DNA of 64,000 nucleotides from Ancylostoma caninum (taxonomy: Eukaryota; Nematoda; Chromadorea; Rhabditida; Ancylostomatidae): the NCBI GenBank assembly GCA_037903475.1, contig JBAJFG010000030.1, forward strand, positions 930,001-994,000, given 5' to 3'. The notes below the pieces were generated by a model. It was not told the DNA's origin and did no database searches. It saw only the letters and a list, made by a program, of their open reading frames with translations. Of this stretch, positions 11,578 to 23,243 are shown one piece after another. The position numbers and the translations under genes are program-made. Positions within the stretch are counted from its first letter, which is position 1. Every line of letters starts with the position of its first letter.

Positions 11578-12265
11578 TTTATAGAACAGAAAAGTGCAAA
11601 AAGATACGCACAAATGCTGGTTTTTTAGCCCATGGGTTTTTTTTCGATGCAGAGGTTTGAAAATCCTTTTCTACTCAACTTCTTTGCAATGATGTTGGAT
11701 GGAAACAAGCTGAGCATCGTTTCCTGGACTGATTTCTCAAAAGCGAAATTTTTGCTCATTAGGTACAATATCTGTGAATTGGTATTTCTCCCAAAAGTTC
11801 CCTAAATTGCTTCCATAGCTGTGAACACAAATTGAACTTCTTGTAGAAGGATCGACCCAAAAATACTTTTTTTCGGATCACTGGTTGATCAAACTAGGAT
11901 TATTTGAGGTTAGTTTAGCAGTGCTGCTTCAGCGATGCTTCTATCACCATGGCTCACCTCTGCTCTATGTTTCGATAACAGTTCTGCTCCGCGTAATCCC
12001 TCATCACCTTGTTACAAGGGAAGGAGAGTAGAGAGGTGAGGTCGTTCGCTCTCTTACATACTCTATCATGTACATACAGTCTGCGGTGCTAATCTCAAAC
12101 CTGTTCTCCTTACTTGCACCCTCTGTAAAGAGCTACAGCGCCGGCCAAAATTATGTGTATAGCTTATTTCCATTTTTCTCCACAACTGGTATACTTGCCT
12201 CTTGCCTCGTTAGCGTAAACTAATTCGCATTGTTGTCGATTGATATTTACGACCACTTCTGGTTT
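11578..12265. other. Spacer of the large inverted repeat
   Basis: This is 688 bp of single-copy sequence between the arms. No exon or transposon end is recognised. The beginning (GAAAAGTGCAAAAAGATACG) recurs in diverged form near 18190 and, inverted, near 19700, which links the palindrome centre to the older duplicated block. Confidence 0.6.
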
Positions 12266-13057
12266 CCTCTCCAGCTTTTTATTTTGGTGTAATTCTGCAA
12301 AATCCTCGCCAACTCACTACTAAATTGCAGTGGAACGTTTTGATCGAAGACAATGTAAAAAATGAGTGCTAGAGGACTAGTTCAGTAGAAAAATTAGCAA
12401 GGGTGTTAATTTGACTCAGCGCATGGACAATTTATTATATTTAGGCGAGCACTGCATGATGGTCGCAGCAATCAAACTCACGTTCAGCGAATTTACAGAC
12501 GCTCTTGGAACAAAAGGAGATCCAGATCACGGAATACATAGCTTCTGTAATCCTTGTCAATGATTTTACCATGAAACCTTGAAAAGAATGAAGTATACAT
12601 TCGTAAGAAACACTGATGGTAAATTAATACACGTACTGACAAGGAATTTTCGAAACATTGTGAGATCACTCTACCTCTAAGAAATACAAACCCATGAAGA
12701 CATTTCACTCCTACCTAAGAACATTAAGCTGCTCTATCAAAATTCCTCTGAAAAGGTGCGATAGCGCTGATTCTCACATACGATAGCGTTGATTTCAAAC
12801 CGTTTGTTCATTTCTCTGCTCAGTTTCAACGAAAAACGCCATTGGGGGATTTGTTAAAAACAATGTTCTTTTTTTGTTCGGAAACAAAAAAGCCTTACGT
12901 TCTTTACATGATCATCAGGGTAGTGAGTATGAGCGGATACAAAAAAAGAATTTTTCGAATTTTCCTCTCTGGGAATAATTCCCTTTAATTCTGTATTTCA
13001 TCGCTAAATGCCACGGACAGGTTCAATCGCCGATAGGGCACAATATGTAAGTAGAGT

Positions 13058-13067
13058 TATATAAATA
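13058..13067 (+). promoter_or_regulatory. TATA box of right Kunitz copy
   Basis: TATATAAATA lies 41 bp upstream of the ATG at 13109. The flanking ACGTCGGCAC is conserved in form (ATGTTGGCAC) at the same position before the Kunitz pseudogene at 21801. Confidence 0.6.
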
Positions 13068-13108
13068 CGTCGGCACGGGAGTGCAGCCATCACTCCACTC
13101 TTCGAGCT

Positions 13109-13280
13109 ATGAGATTCATCGTATTGTTCTTCCTCTGTTTCCTCGTTGGTGAGTTCTTCCAATAATTATTCTTCATGGAAACATTATATTCCTACTTTAA
13201 GTAGCGTCTTCGCACAAACGTCTACCGCGGAGGTGTAGTCAGGAAGCGGACAGTGGACGTTGCAGAGCAAGGTTTGAGCG
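13109..13280 (+). CDS. Secreted Kunitz-type inhibitor, first two exons (right copy)
   Basis: Exon 1 (13109-13148) encodes a hydrophobic signal peptide and ends at G|GTGAG. The intron is about 55 nt. Exon 2 begins at 13202 or 13205 (both acceptors keep the frame) and ends at 13280 before GTATG. Exon 2 gives the first two Kunitz cysteines in CSQEADSGRCRA. It is transcribed away from the palindrome centre, divergent from the left copy. The later exon that should carry FYGGC and the C-terminal cysteines is not visible before the arm ends at 14768 or beyond it. Either the duplication captured only the 5' part or the rest has been lost. The identical state in both arms means the truncation predates the inverted duplication, or the arms have been homogenised. 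Confidence 0.68.
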
Positions 13281-14336
13281 GTATGTTCACTACTACTACA
13301 TACGTCAAAGTAAACTCTTCAGTAGCTAATCAGAACTATAACGCAAGTTAATCAAAAGTACAGCACAAGATTGCGTATTGTCACTGAATTTGCCTAGAAC
13401 CAGATAATTGGAGAAGCGAGAGCGCACGGAAGTGGTAAGATTCAAGTTCTCAAGCTATAGGTATTAGAAACATTGATGACCACTGTCTTTTTCCGTCTTC
13501 AAGGAAACGCTACTGAAAAAAGACGCAGTTGCTTGAGAGTGTTCGAATTATGGTTCATATCATTCTCAGTGATCCATAAATGATTTACTACTCTCTAAAT
13601 ATCGATTCATGTTAGGATGTTATTCAACTCCTAACATGTGGTCGTGCTCATAACCTTATTATTTCAAAGTTCTCTTCTTAGCTATTTTTTCAACACGACG
13701 ACCAGGGAATGCGAGCTGTTCATCTATGGTGGTTGTGAAGGAAACAGAAACAATTTCGAGGATATAAACAAGTGCAAAAAGGTGTGCATGAAAAAATAGT
13801 TGTTTGCACACAAAAGCTTGTATTCCGCATAAACTATGGCTTCGCATTTGCTTTTCAATGAACACACCAGGATTTCTTACTGCTATCAGTGACAGCTTTT
13901 CTTTACAAAGCGGTGAACGATAGAATCGGGTGAGAGTGACCGAAAATGGTTCTCAGTTTCCTTTTTCGTTATCATACCGAATGGAGTAGGACGTTAAAAG
14001 TAAAACGGAATCAAAAATGGCACTACATAGTAAAGAAAAAATTTTCAATGTGGAGGAGTGAAAGGCAAACCGACGCATGAGGTTATGTAGGCAGACGAGC
14101 GCGAGACGGCATCATAATTTTATTGGTATCCAAATAGCTATGAAGACTCGGACAGTCCTGAGAAAACACAAATTTGTTTTTACAAAGGTTGATTCTCATA
14201 TCCATATAGACTTGACACGTTTCCTCCTTAATTATGTACGCACATCTTCCATTTCAGAGCAGATATTTTTTCGTAACACCGTAGAGCGAATGATTAGCCG
14301 AGTTGTGAAGTACAGGTTATCAAAAAGATGTACATA

Positions 14337-14743
14337 TTAGGTTGGGTAACAAGTTCTCGCGGTTTCTCTGAACATTCAGTGTATTTTCACGGAGTGGACT
14401 AGTAGAACTTGGCATTCTCGGAAAGTTAATATCCGCAATACCCCTGCTTCACATCTAGAGCAGGTCCTTGCGAAAAATCGTCTCATAACTCTACGAACTG
14501 TGCGTACAGAAGAAGGTGCATCCTCCATCCTCTCTGAAGCAGACATCCACTTCTGCGCTGTCACTTCAACAGTAATGGCTTCCACTTAGACGCCATTAAC
14601 ATCCCCAGCAACCTGGGCTGTATTTGTTCCACTATTGCAGTGGAACAGTTGGAGGTGTTGGACAGGCTATCGCAATTAGTTCAAATCCTCGTGAAAAAAT
14701 GAGTTGAAAAAAAAACTCCGCACGAACTTGTTGCCCAAACTAA
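14337..14743 (+). mobile_element. Short mariner-type TIR element, right-arm copy
   Basis: It begins TTAGGTTGGGTAACAAGTTC and ends with the matching repeat at 14743. It differs from its left-arm partner by one terminal substitution and an internal deletion of about 130 bp. Confidence 0.75.
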
Positions 14744-14768
14744 AACTATGCATAAATAAATAGATATG

Positions 14769-15459
14769 TGGGGTTCTCACCACGACATTGATTTCTTTCA
14801 TGAGGGTAGATAAGGTGCGGTATCCGATAAGATTAGAAGTAAATGATGAGGAACTCTCGCAAGAAGTACGAATCTCCTCAGAAAGTTCGCTCCCGAAAGT
14901 GTATTATTCAGAAACCTTGCACCCGCCCGGCGCCGTCCACAAACTCTCCGAAAATTACAGGGAGAAAAGGGCTCCCCGGCAGTCTTACACTGGATCGTGT
15001 ACACTATTATGATAAACAATCTCAGCAACTACATATTCTGAAGTGAGACGGTGCATTCAGCTGGATGAAAGAACTTCAGCTTCTTTTACGTGACCGCTCA
15101 GAAATTTCGTTGGTGATCATGCTGTTCGGTATGACTTATCTTTCTCGCGAACTAAGGAAGGTATACGTAGTGACTGTTACCTACTAGGCGATGATAAACT
15201 GTTGCGAAGAAGGGATACAATCTATGGTTAAGAAATAACTAAAGGCGATCAAAATCTTGCTCACCCAAGTGTTTTGCTCGCTGGAGTCCAAACCATATGT
15301 GTAGCACGTATCCCAAGTTTCAGACCTCGACATAAGCTCTACCGCTAGATATGGGACAAAACGTCCGAGGATTACGGTAGACATGGGAAAACGCACTTCA
15401 ACCTACAAAAGCTGCGCGCGTGCACACTGAACAACGATGGACTATCAGACACATACAGC
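14769..15459. other. Gene-poor stretch
   Basis: Overlapping short frames occur at 14788-15046 on both strands, none with family resemblance. Nothing else is recognised. Confidence 0.5.
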
Positions 15460-15874
15460 TTAAAGGCAGTGGGCCACCTCGTTCTGCCTATTGAATTTAC
15501 CAACATATCCTAGACCTTCTCATCATGTTGATCCCTGGGATGTACATAAACAGGCGCAGAAGCGACGAAATCCCCATTTTTGGAGGGCTCGAACTGGATA
15601 AAAATTTGGAGCCCGGAGGCGGATCGCTCCAAGCTGTGCTGGCTGCCTGCCACGGCTGCCGCGTCGGTCAACGAGTCTTGGCGTGTCCAGTCGATAAGAT
15701 CAACGGCTTCACATGTCAACTCGGGTTGGCAAACTGTTACGGACCCCGTCCCGGAAGAAGGGTTTATAGACCATTCTGAGACAATTTATGTATACCGTTG
15801 GAACCATCGCGCCGAGTAGATGCAGAATCTGCTGTTCGCTGAACTACGAAAATGAGGTGGACTTCTGCCTTTAA
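15460..15874 (+). mobile_element. MITE family A, copy 1
   Basis: A 415-bp element with inverted ends TTAAAGGCAG..CACCTCGT and ..GAGGTG..CTGCCTTTAA. The interior is closely similar to the copy at 36431-36843 and more distantly to 30078-30512. It has no coding capacity: the open frames at 15510-15819 recur only because the repeat recurs. Confidence 0.85.
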
Positions 15875-16764
15875 CGGACGCTTCGTGAAACCTTCCCCAC
15901 CCCACCAAACGGATCACCTATCCTTCAAATATAATTTTTTCCTACAGTGTCACAATAGACAGAATGTAGGACGCGCCGTATACATCGTTTGAAAGCACGG
16001 GCGCAGCAAACCCGCAAACGCCGCACCGAAATTGGTCGATGAAAAGCGTTCGTTTAGGACCTTTTCAGCGACTTTTCTATAGTTTTCGTCCAAGGCGTCG
16101 CCGTGGGCAAAGAATCCAAAAGAAATTCGGGTCATGGAATTTTGTCCGGACCTTGCCTTTAAACCTCTTTCATTGGATTAAATGAGATAGTACGCACGGG
16201 TATTGGAATTGAGACCTGCTTCTTATTCATCTATGTGGAAGTGTTAATGGAAGGACGAAGTTGAGAACGTGATCATTTTTAAACCTAGGATTAGAGAAGA
16301 TAGCCACTAGGAGAAGAAATCCGCGTAGTGAGACGACGCTGTTTCCACCTCTTTTTTTCACGAATTGAACACCCGGATTTCATTCCTAGCCATTGGCATG
16401 CTTCACCTGCCACCACCTTCACAAAGTTGCGCTCAGAGATACGTAAAATGTCTTCAAAACAAAGCATGAGATGTAGTCATCAAGGTGGTAGGTGGTTCGT
16501 GTTCTCCACCAGTTGTATAGCAAGTAATGGTAGGTATGTCATGCGATGAGAACTAGTTGTTTCAACAGTATGAACATTCAGCACAGCAATACTATATCCT
16601 GACATTTTGTCACTCTTAGTAGTAAGTACAACACTCAAAGAACTCCTGTTATCGAAACGACGGTGTGCGAATTAACGCTTCAGAAAATCCACTGTCGTCT
16701 ACGAGTTGACGGAGTAAGCTAGCTGCTAACTGCAGAGCACCTGACCGTAAATAATATTAACGTG
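15875..16764. other. Gene-poor stretch
   Basis: No exon recognised. The right end (GTTCCACCTCATTATACAG, near 16755) begins homology to the 3' flank of the aminoacylase gene (GTTCCACCTCACAATATAC near 23050). Confidence 0.5.
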
Positions 16765-17297
16765 TTCCACCTCATTATACAGTAAAAAATTATCAACGTG
16801 AAATTTTTCTTTTTGCATTGATATGATTCGATCACAGAATTGTTAACGACATTAGCGATTAGCATAAGAAATTCATGAAATCGCTGTTTGGCACTGGATC
16901 AACATGGCTCTCATAGTGTGTGGATAAGGCCTAACAGTTCCTGATCGTTAATCGTACCTAGGCCCTGAGCCGAACTCTCCATACAGGAGCGCACTTTATG
17001 TCGTGTTAATGTGATCAAGAGCGTTTAGAGAAAAAAAAACACAAAAGTGAGAGTTTATTCTTTTGATTGACTAGTCGGACAGTTTGAGTACTAAAGCAAA
17101 TGAAAAGGAACTAAACGTACGATTCTCGAGGTGAGCTACAAGTACGCCCATTGCAAGAATTCCAATACAGTAGGAAATTTGGTGGATCAGAAACGCTACT
17201 TCTAAGTAACACATCAGTTTCTCAGCAGCAGTGTTCGCTACGAACTTCAATCCATGGCCTGGGGGATCCTGTGCGGGTATGTAACTAAGCTTGAGCC
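16765..17297 (-). pseudogene. Decayed partial duplicate of the aminoacylase-1 gene
   Basis: Two blocks match the intact - strand gene at 23.0-24.8 kb. Block 1 (16765-16960) matches its 3' flank: GATATGATTC.ATCACAG, TTTGGCACTG and AAGGCCTAACAGTTCCT are shared. Block 2 (17215-17297) matches the exon with the catalytic PGHGS motif (24730-24803). The conceptual peptide keeps [17 protein letters not shown], but Ser after PGHG is Leu, three codons are inserted ahead of the motif, the acceptor is AAG rather than CAG, and the donor GT has become AT. Exons 7-11, which should lie between the blocks, are deleted (255 bp here against about 1.5 kb in the gene). It is non-functional. Confidence 0.8.
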
Positions 17298-19679
17298 CTT
17301 CATAGGAAAATATTCATGTTAATAATACATTCTTAATATTTTTGATAGCAAAGTGTCGAAGCGGGTCAAAAATTAAGTGATGGGGCGCAGTAGGCACAAT
17401 TCTGATAAAAACTATGACGCAAGTTGGGCTAAAAGTAACTTAGCGACTAGTATGAGCGCACGAAAAATGGTTGGACGCGTATGCTTGTGAATAGAAAAAT
17501 TACGCTTTACCACGCTGAGCTCCTCTTGCAACCTCTCGTCAATGGTCTGAACCCCCTATCGAGCATACCGTACAATTTTTTAAATCATAGATTAATTCAT
17601 ATGCTATGACCAGCATTTTGTGCATGCCAGGATGTTCCTTCAACCGCAATTCGGTTGTATGCAGTGTGGTCTTCGCAAGAACCCTTCCAATACTTACCCA
17701 AGTTGAACCCTTTGAATACTTCCCTGAGTCCGTAACTAACGTTTATGTACAACAAGAGGGTTTCAACGAAACAGGCTTAGATTGACGAATCATAGAGTGT
17801 CTTTCATGTAGCTCTGACGAAGACGGCGAAACTTTCGTCGAAACAATTGGTCAGTAACAATCCTGGTTCATGCTTAGACATCTCTCCAGAAAACGACAAA
17901 GCATGAGCTTGTTTCATGAATGCGCTGGATCGGACGGATGTGTCCCGTGAAGTTCAGGGTCTGTGCTGAGAGAGCACAATCATGTGTCATCTAGGAGATG
18001 AATTGCCCTCCATTTTGGTAATTTTTTTGCGAGTTGCCCTGCCAGGTTTTGTAATTGGCGAAAAGGAAGTGCACGAACTTAAGCTGCGAATTCAATATGA
18101 CACTTATATGGCTCGAGAGCTTGTCCAAAATGATGTTCAACTATGCACTTGAAATTTGCTAAATGGTCAATAGAAGCTTAGAAAAAAGAGTGCAAAAGGT
18201 ACGCACACTGGAGGATTTGATCATGCGACCATGTTCACGAAAACAAGAGACTTACCATTGTGCCATAGCTATTTTGTAGTGTTTCCTTATGCTCCTACAC
18301 TCGAACAGCTCCATCATATGCGTCTAATAAAACCGCGCATAACTTCTCAGAGAGACAAAACTCAGGGAGGATGAAAACATATTTAAAACCAGCGTCGAGA
18401 GCTACACAAGACAGTATACACCGAGCCCACAAGTCCATAGTATCCACAGTGTCCCCTCCCCTTTCTCCATACGGTATTCTGAGCTCCTGTAGACCATCTA
18501 GCAGATTTCAAGTACAGGTCGTAACATCACCTTTGACACGCTCTCTACCCATATAGGTTATGGATTAGCAGCTTCTCTTCGTGCACTTCCCTTGTGAGTA
18601 GAGTAGGTGCTAGTCATCACTGATGTGTCACAATCCGAAAACCCGAGCAAAAGGCTCCACAGCGAACCCAGAAGCAAACACTGCTCCATTGATATGTTTC
18701 CTTCGGTTGCAAAAGCTTGGCCCCCGCATAATGAGGCGATAAACGACTTCATACTACTCATTTGCAAGAGTCGCGAACTTATCAGGTTTCCAAGACAACT
18801 TTATCCAAGAACTGATGAAAACTCTCTTGCATGACATGTAGCTAAACAAATTTACTTAGTAGCGATCAGCTCTAGGATGTATGCGTCCTTTTACCACACA
18901 CTGAATTTGCCCTTCTAGCGAAGCCTATTAACCTGGTTCGATCCCCAGTTTCAAAAGAATTAAATAGTTTCCTTTTTCATAGAAGGGAATGCGGTTTTGT
19001 AAACTCGAAGGGCTCGCGATGTAGGCTGCAGTTCAAAAATTCTATTGAATACTATTCCAGCAGCTTTGATTTCCACTAAATGTCACAATATTGTAGTGAG
19101 TCGAGGATGTCGAGGATGCCGACTGATGTCTTTAAATTAGCTGGCATTCAACCGGGCCAGTCGCACGACAGAACTAAATGGCGTGAACGGGCCATAAAGC
19201 GGAACCAGCTAACAAACGGAACGCTGAAGGAAAGGAAATTTCCTCTAACAGGGGTTGTGAATTGAAATGGAAAAGGGACTGTAGCTGTTTACAGAGAGCT
19301 CCGAAGAGGAAACGGAATTGTAATCAGCATGATTGTTGGGCATATCTAGTCAGAAAAACATTCACTGAAGGTCACCGCTAGATATACCTGAAATAACCTA
19401 CTAATCTCACCCAGAACGTGTGCCTAAGTCGAACCTTCTACGAGACTCAATGAATATGACTGTGTTGGGTCGAGGTTGAGGTTTAAGGAAGCCATTTTGT
19501 AAGCCTCTGCTGAAATTACCGAATCATAGATTTTGACAATAGTGTGTAGAATTCTTCCACCAAAGAATTAGTATAGCAGAAACGAGCAGTTTTGGCTAGT
19601 TTCCACTCGACATCATTACCAACACGTTTCGTGAATTTGCTCTTCAAATCTCTGCTTTGATAGAAGCTCTGGACCAAAA
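17298..19679. other. Gene-poor stretch
   Basis: No gene, RNA or transposon boundary supported. GAAAAAAGAGTGCAAAAGGT near 18183 resembles the sequence at the palindrome centre (about 11590). The short open frames at 18371-18834 and 19080-19265 show no family features. A B-box-like GGTTCGATCCC near 18934 lacks the rest of a tRNA. Confidence 0.5.
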
Positions 19680-20250
19680 ACCACAATTGTGCGTATCGTT
19701 TTGCACTTTTCTACTAGACCTGCTTTTCCATCTTTTGTTTTCGTGTACATAAATCTGCAAAGTCACACTTCAGCAATAAATAGGAATGGCAAGGCATATA
19801 TCAGACAAAAAATCCGTAGAGAAAATGAGTGTTAGAAGGCTTATCTAATGACTCGCATGATAGTTAGACATAGTGAACTTGGAAATCATTCAGACGAATA
19901 TTGGTGTGACTATGTTTGAGAAAGTCATAAACCAAACAGGATCTCATTGAATTCATTTATACTTGTGAAGCAAAGGAGGAAAATATCAGATAACGGAAGT
20001 GCAGTTTGAACTCTTGTAGATGATCAAGCAATGGAACAAGGAAAGGGGCACGTGTACATTCATCATGAGCTAAAAGACTGATGTTACATCAGCACGCTGC
20101 CGGAAATTTTCGGAAAATTGTAAGTTTCTTTTTATCTCGTCCTATTTCTAAAGAGTCCAAACCCATAGAAACATGTGGCTACTGCGAAAAATCCTTCCAA
20201 AGACGTGTTAGTGTAACTGTAATTGTTACTGCTTTATAGTGCTTTGCTGC
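19680..20250 (+). repeat. Diverged copy of the Kunitz upstream region
   Basis: It aligns loosely and in the same orientation with the start of the right palindrome arm: a CTTTT..ATTTTG..CTGCAAA block (about 19727-19766 against 12271-12301), AAAATGAGTG.TAGA (19833 against 12359), and CAAACCCAT.GAA.ACAT (about 20158 against 12685). This supports homology of the block upstream of the Kunitz pseudogene with the block upstream of the Kunitz copies. Confidence 0.5.
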
Positions 20251-20720
20251 TTACTTTTATGGGTTTGCACAACATAATTTATTAAGAACAATATTCTATG
20301 TGTAGCAATTAAAAACAAAGCGACTTCAAGCACCTCAACAAATGATGCGAATGTGATATATCATGTATGTGGGTAAATGAAAGCAAATTATTCGCACCCA
20401 AAAAGAACACTTACTTCATTTTATCGGAGACTTTCCTCTCAATTTCGCGGAAGCTGAATTCGACCACCTTATTTCTCGACGGGAACTACAAGGAATATTA
20501 TAACTGGAAAACACCTCTGAAATGTGACCCCCAAAGCAGGCATGTCGAAACTATTATTTTTAGGTATGTTTGAGAGATTGAAACAAGGTGAAACAAGTCG
20601 TCTGTGCTAAATTTGAGAAGACTTCGAAAGATATCTTATCTAGCGCCTAGGTATCATGACGTATCTTACAAGGGTGAAATGATGGCACAAAATTTGTACG
20701 ATATTCGTGTTCAGCACCCA

Positions 20721-21549
20721 GGGTCAAGCGTGTGTCGATAAATTATCAAGGGGGGGGGGTCGTGGTCGGGAGGGGGTGCCTTAGTGTGGAATAGGAGGTA
20801 GAAAAAAGGTAGAAAAAACGGAAGAAGTGGGACACTGAATTATCCATGCACAGAATTTGTTTTGACGTGATTAAACGACTTTAACAGATTAACATGATTT
20901 GAATAGTGAAAAGTGGGGGTTATAGGCTAAAATTTTCGAACGTCCGTACTGAAAGTCCTACCCTGTCCTCCACCCCTATAAACAGTTATTTCGTGCTTTA
21001 CGGTCAATCATCTCGAATCTACTACAAGCGCATGTCATTTTACGCCAAGCAAAAATTCTAGCCTCGTAGTTGTTTTTCGTGACGAATACGAAAGTATTTC
21101 GTTTAGAAACTCTGTACGGACGCTTTCAGACTGAAATTCGCTCACCGCACACGCTTTAACCCTCAGCAAAAATTTTAGCCTCGGTAGGGATCGAACCCCT
21201 CATCATGTAGATGATGTATATAGATGTTTTTTCTTGATGTGTTCGAGCCTCATTAGTTACGTAAGCAACATTGCATAGTTAATGCACGTTTTTTGCCCAC
21301 CGCGTACATTTCAACGTTTTCCAAAAAACTTCCAAACAACTAGTTAGATACAAAAGAGCCTCTTTCTCCTTCCTATGCTCTGGCTCCACCACACCTCTCG
21401 CAGTACGAACACCTGAAATGGGATATCTAAATATCTAAATTCCGCAAGCATAGAAGGAAATTTGTGTGCAAAGCGGGGGGTCGTATTTTTGGTGGCTCAA
21501 GGGGGGGGTCGTATGGGGGTCGACTTTTTACCATCACCACGCTTGACCC
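20721..21549. mobile_element. Possible TIR element bounded by GGGTCAAGCGTG
   Basis: GGGTCAAGCGTG at 20721-20732 is repeated inverted at 21538-21549, and both ends have adjacent G-runs with GGGGGGTCGT. The interior contains two diverged copies of AAAATT.TAGCCTCG (about 21053 and 21169) and a B-box-like TAGGGATCGAACCCC. Element status is uncertain. It lies inside the region that separates the two homologous parts of the Kunitz pseudogene block. Confidence 0.35.
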
Positions 21550-21577
21550 TATCAGCACCTCAAATACTGTCCCAGAA

Positions 21578-21655
21578 ATTGGAGAGATGCAGGGAAAAGC
21601 AGACACTGTGCACGAATACCCAACTATCATCGCTGGCGAAACAGACTATAATAAG
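21578..21655 (+). repeat. Dispersed 78-bp fragment, copy 1
   Basis: Shares GCAGACACTGTGC.CGAATAC, CTGGCGAAACAGACTATA and flanking bases with 61481-61557. It is probably part of a larger dispersed repeat that I cannot name. Confidence 0.6.
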
Positions 21656-21748
21656 GCCGAGTAAAATCCGCTAAATTGTAGTGGTGCCGAGTAAACGTAA
21701 CAAACTGGTTTGCACCACCACCAAAGAGCACCAAATATGAGCACAGCA

Positions 21749-22368
21749 TTATAAATATGTTGGCACTAGAAGGTGTACCACTGAGTTCATTTACCAAATC
21801 ATGAAGCCCCTGCTATTGCTGCTCCTCCGCCTTGTCTGCGATGAGTGCATCATTTGAGTTCTTCATCAAGAAGTGTGACATTCCTAGTTTAAGAAGCGGC
21901 ACGAAAGAAGTGTGACATTCCTAGTTTAAGAAGCGGCACGAACACTAAAGCCAAATAGTAGTAGGTGTACTCTGGAAAAGGATGCCGGACCAGAGCATTG
22001 GTTTCTCGGTATGCTCAATAATATGTGCAAAGAAACTACGAAACTTCTTTAATGAAAGAGACGTCCCAATGAAAAAAATTTTTCTTTTTCACACGTACGT
22101 GTTTTTAAAGTCTTAATATCCTAATAGTGAGAACACTTGCTCAAATATTTCGAATTATTTAAATGATGGATTCACATTGCCTAACTCATGTGTAAATGTT
22201 TTCCCAAATTTGGATCCTGTTATTTGAGGCTTCTAAATTATCCTGACTACTGTGTACGTAAATGTCCTGACATGCGATGGTGTACATGAATCGTTGAATT
22301 GTCCAAAGTTCTTTATTTTCAGCTTTATCTCAACATCGAGAGCGGAAAATGCGAGGAGTTCATGCACT
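21749..22368 (+). pseudogene. Kunitz-type inhibitor paralogue, decayed
   Basis: The layout repeats that of 13058-13280: a TATA box (21749-21757) followed by the same GTTGGCAC context, an ATG at 21801, and a signal peptide MKPLLLLLLRLVC. The expected exon-1 donor is destroyed (GATGAG instead of GGTGAG). Exon-2-like sequence (KKCDIPSLRSGT) follows within a 37-bp tandem duplication (about 21868-21941) and runs into a stop. A third exon at 22323-22368, after TTATTTTCAG, encodes LYLNIESGKCEEFMH, the middle of a Kunitz domain, with a GTGAG donor. One missing T at its start would explain why its phase does not match exon 2 of the palindrome copies. The final cysteine-bearing exon is not found. Together these changes make a pseudogene more likely than a working gene. 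Confidence 0.6.
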
Positions 22369-23243
22369 GTGAGTTTCGCATGAACGTTAGGCTTCCATCT
22401 GCTTCTACAGGAACACTTCAGAATGTTCTCACTGTTGTCGCTGATTGTTGTTTGTTACTGTACCTTGGGTCACAAAACCACATGTTGAATGATCTACCAA
22501 TTTTCTCGTATTGCACACGATCCACTGCAGTAAAACAAGAGTGTCAAGGAAAGCAGAAATGGTATCGAGACGTGAAGTATAAAATGCCCACGTTACCGGT
22601 TAGAAGAAACAGATGGTAGAGACGAGCCGGTGCTCAGTTATGGACAGGCGAGCACAGTACGGAATTGGATCTTCACTGTCAGGTTGCTTACGAAAAATTC
22701 CAAACAGTTTTCCAACTGTCCCCTATGTAGGAAGAAAAAAATTTTCCTTGGTATTAGTTTCCCTCCAGGATCTTCCTTTCAAAGAGAACTATCTTTTTCC
22801 GATTACGAAATAGTAGTATTCAAAAAAGCCAGTTGTTAGTAAAAAATGAGGAAAAACATTGGATATTATTTTTCCTTCTGCATTTTCCTTCACAAACCGG
22901 ACTGGAAGGTATCCAAGCTGAAATTCGGCGAATACAACTGAACAGCGACCAAGTTCAACTATCACAATTCAGCCATGACGTCACGGACTGCTAAGGCTGC
23001 TTCTCCACCAGCAGAACCGGTAAAACCTCAGGTAGTGGTATTCAATAGTTCCACCTCACAATATACTGAAAATTTCATTCAAATAAAACTATTTATAGCA
23101 CATATTGATATGATTCCATCACAGTGTTATTGACGACAGTGGTGATTACCATGAGAAACTCATTAAACCTCTATTTGGCACTGAGCAACAAAGGCCCCAA
23201 AGTATTTAAGGCCTAACAGTTCCTAATGTGCAACAGTCTAAGC
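22369..23243. other. Intergenic: 3' flank of aminoacylase
   Basis: No further exon identified. Short overlapping + frames at 22613-22839 show no family features. From about 23045 to 23240 the sequence is the aminoacylase 3' flank, shared with 16765-16960. Confidence 0.5.

Larger units (their letters stand above)
12266..14768. repeat. Right arm of large inverted repeat
   Basis: Reverse complement of the left arm with the mariner removed. It includes the empty target site for that mariner (12435-12436), one Kunitz exon pair on +, and a short TIR element at its outer end. Compared with the left arm it lacks about 130 bp near 14660. Confidence 0.95.

Noticed and set aside
7981..14585. Four pairs of identical small proteins on opposite strands
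   Set aside because: They arise from the inverted repeat; the frames do not coincide with the Kunitz exons and have no domain.
18926..18950. tRNA gene suggested by GGTTCGATCCC
   Set aside because: The T-arm does not pair properly and no A box or acceptor stem is found upstream.
21180..21205. tRNA gene on - strand suggested by GGGGTTCGATCCCTA
   Set aside because: No A box at the right distance and no cloverleaf; more likely part of a dispersed repeat.
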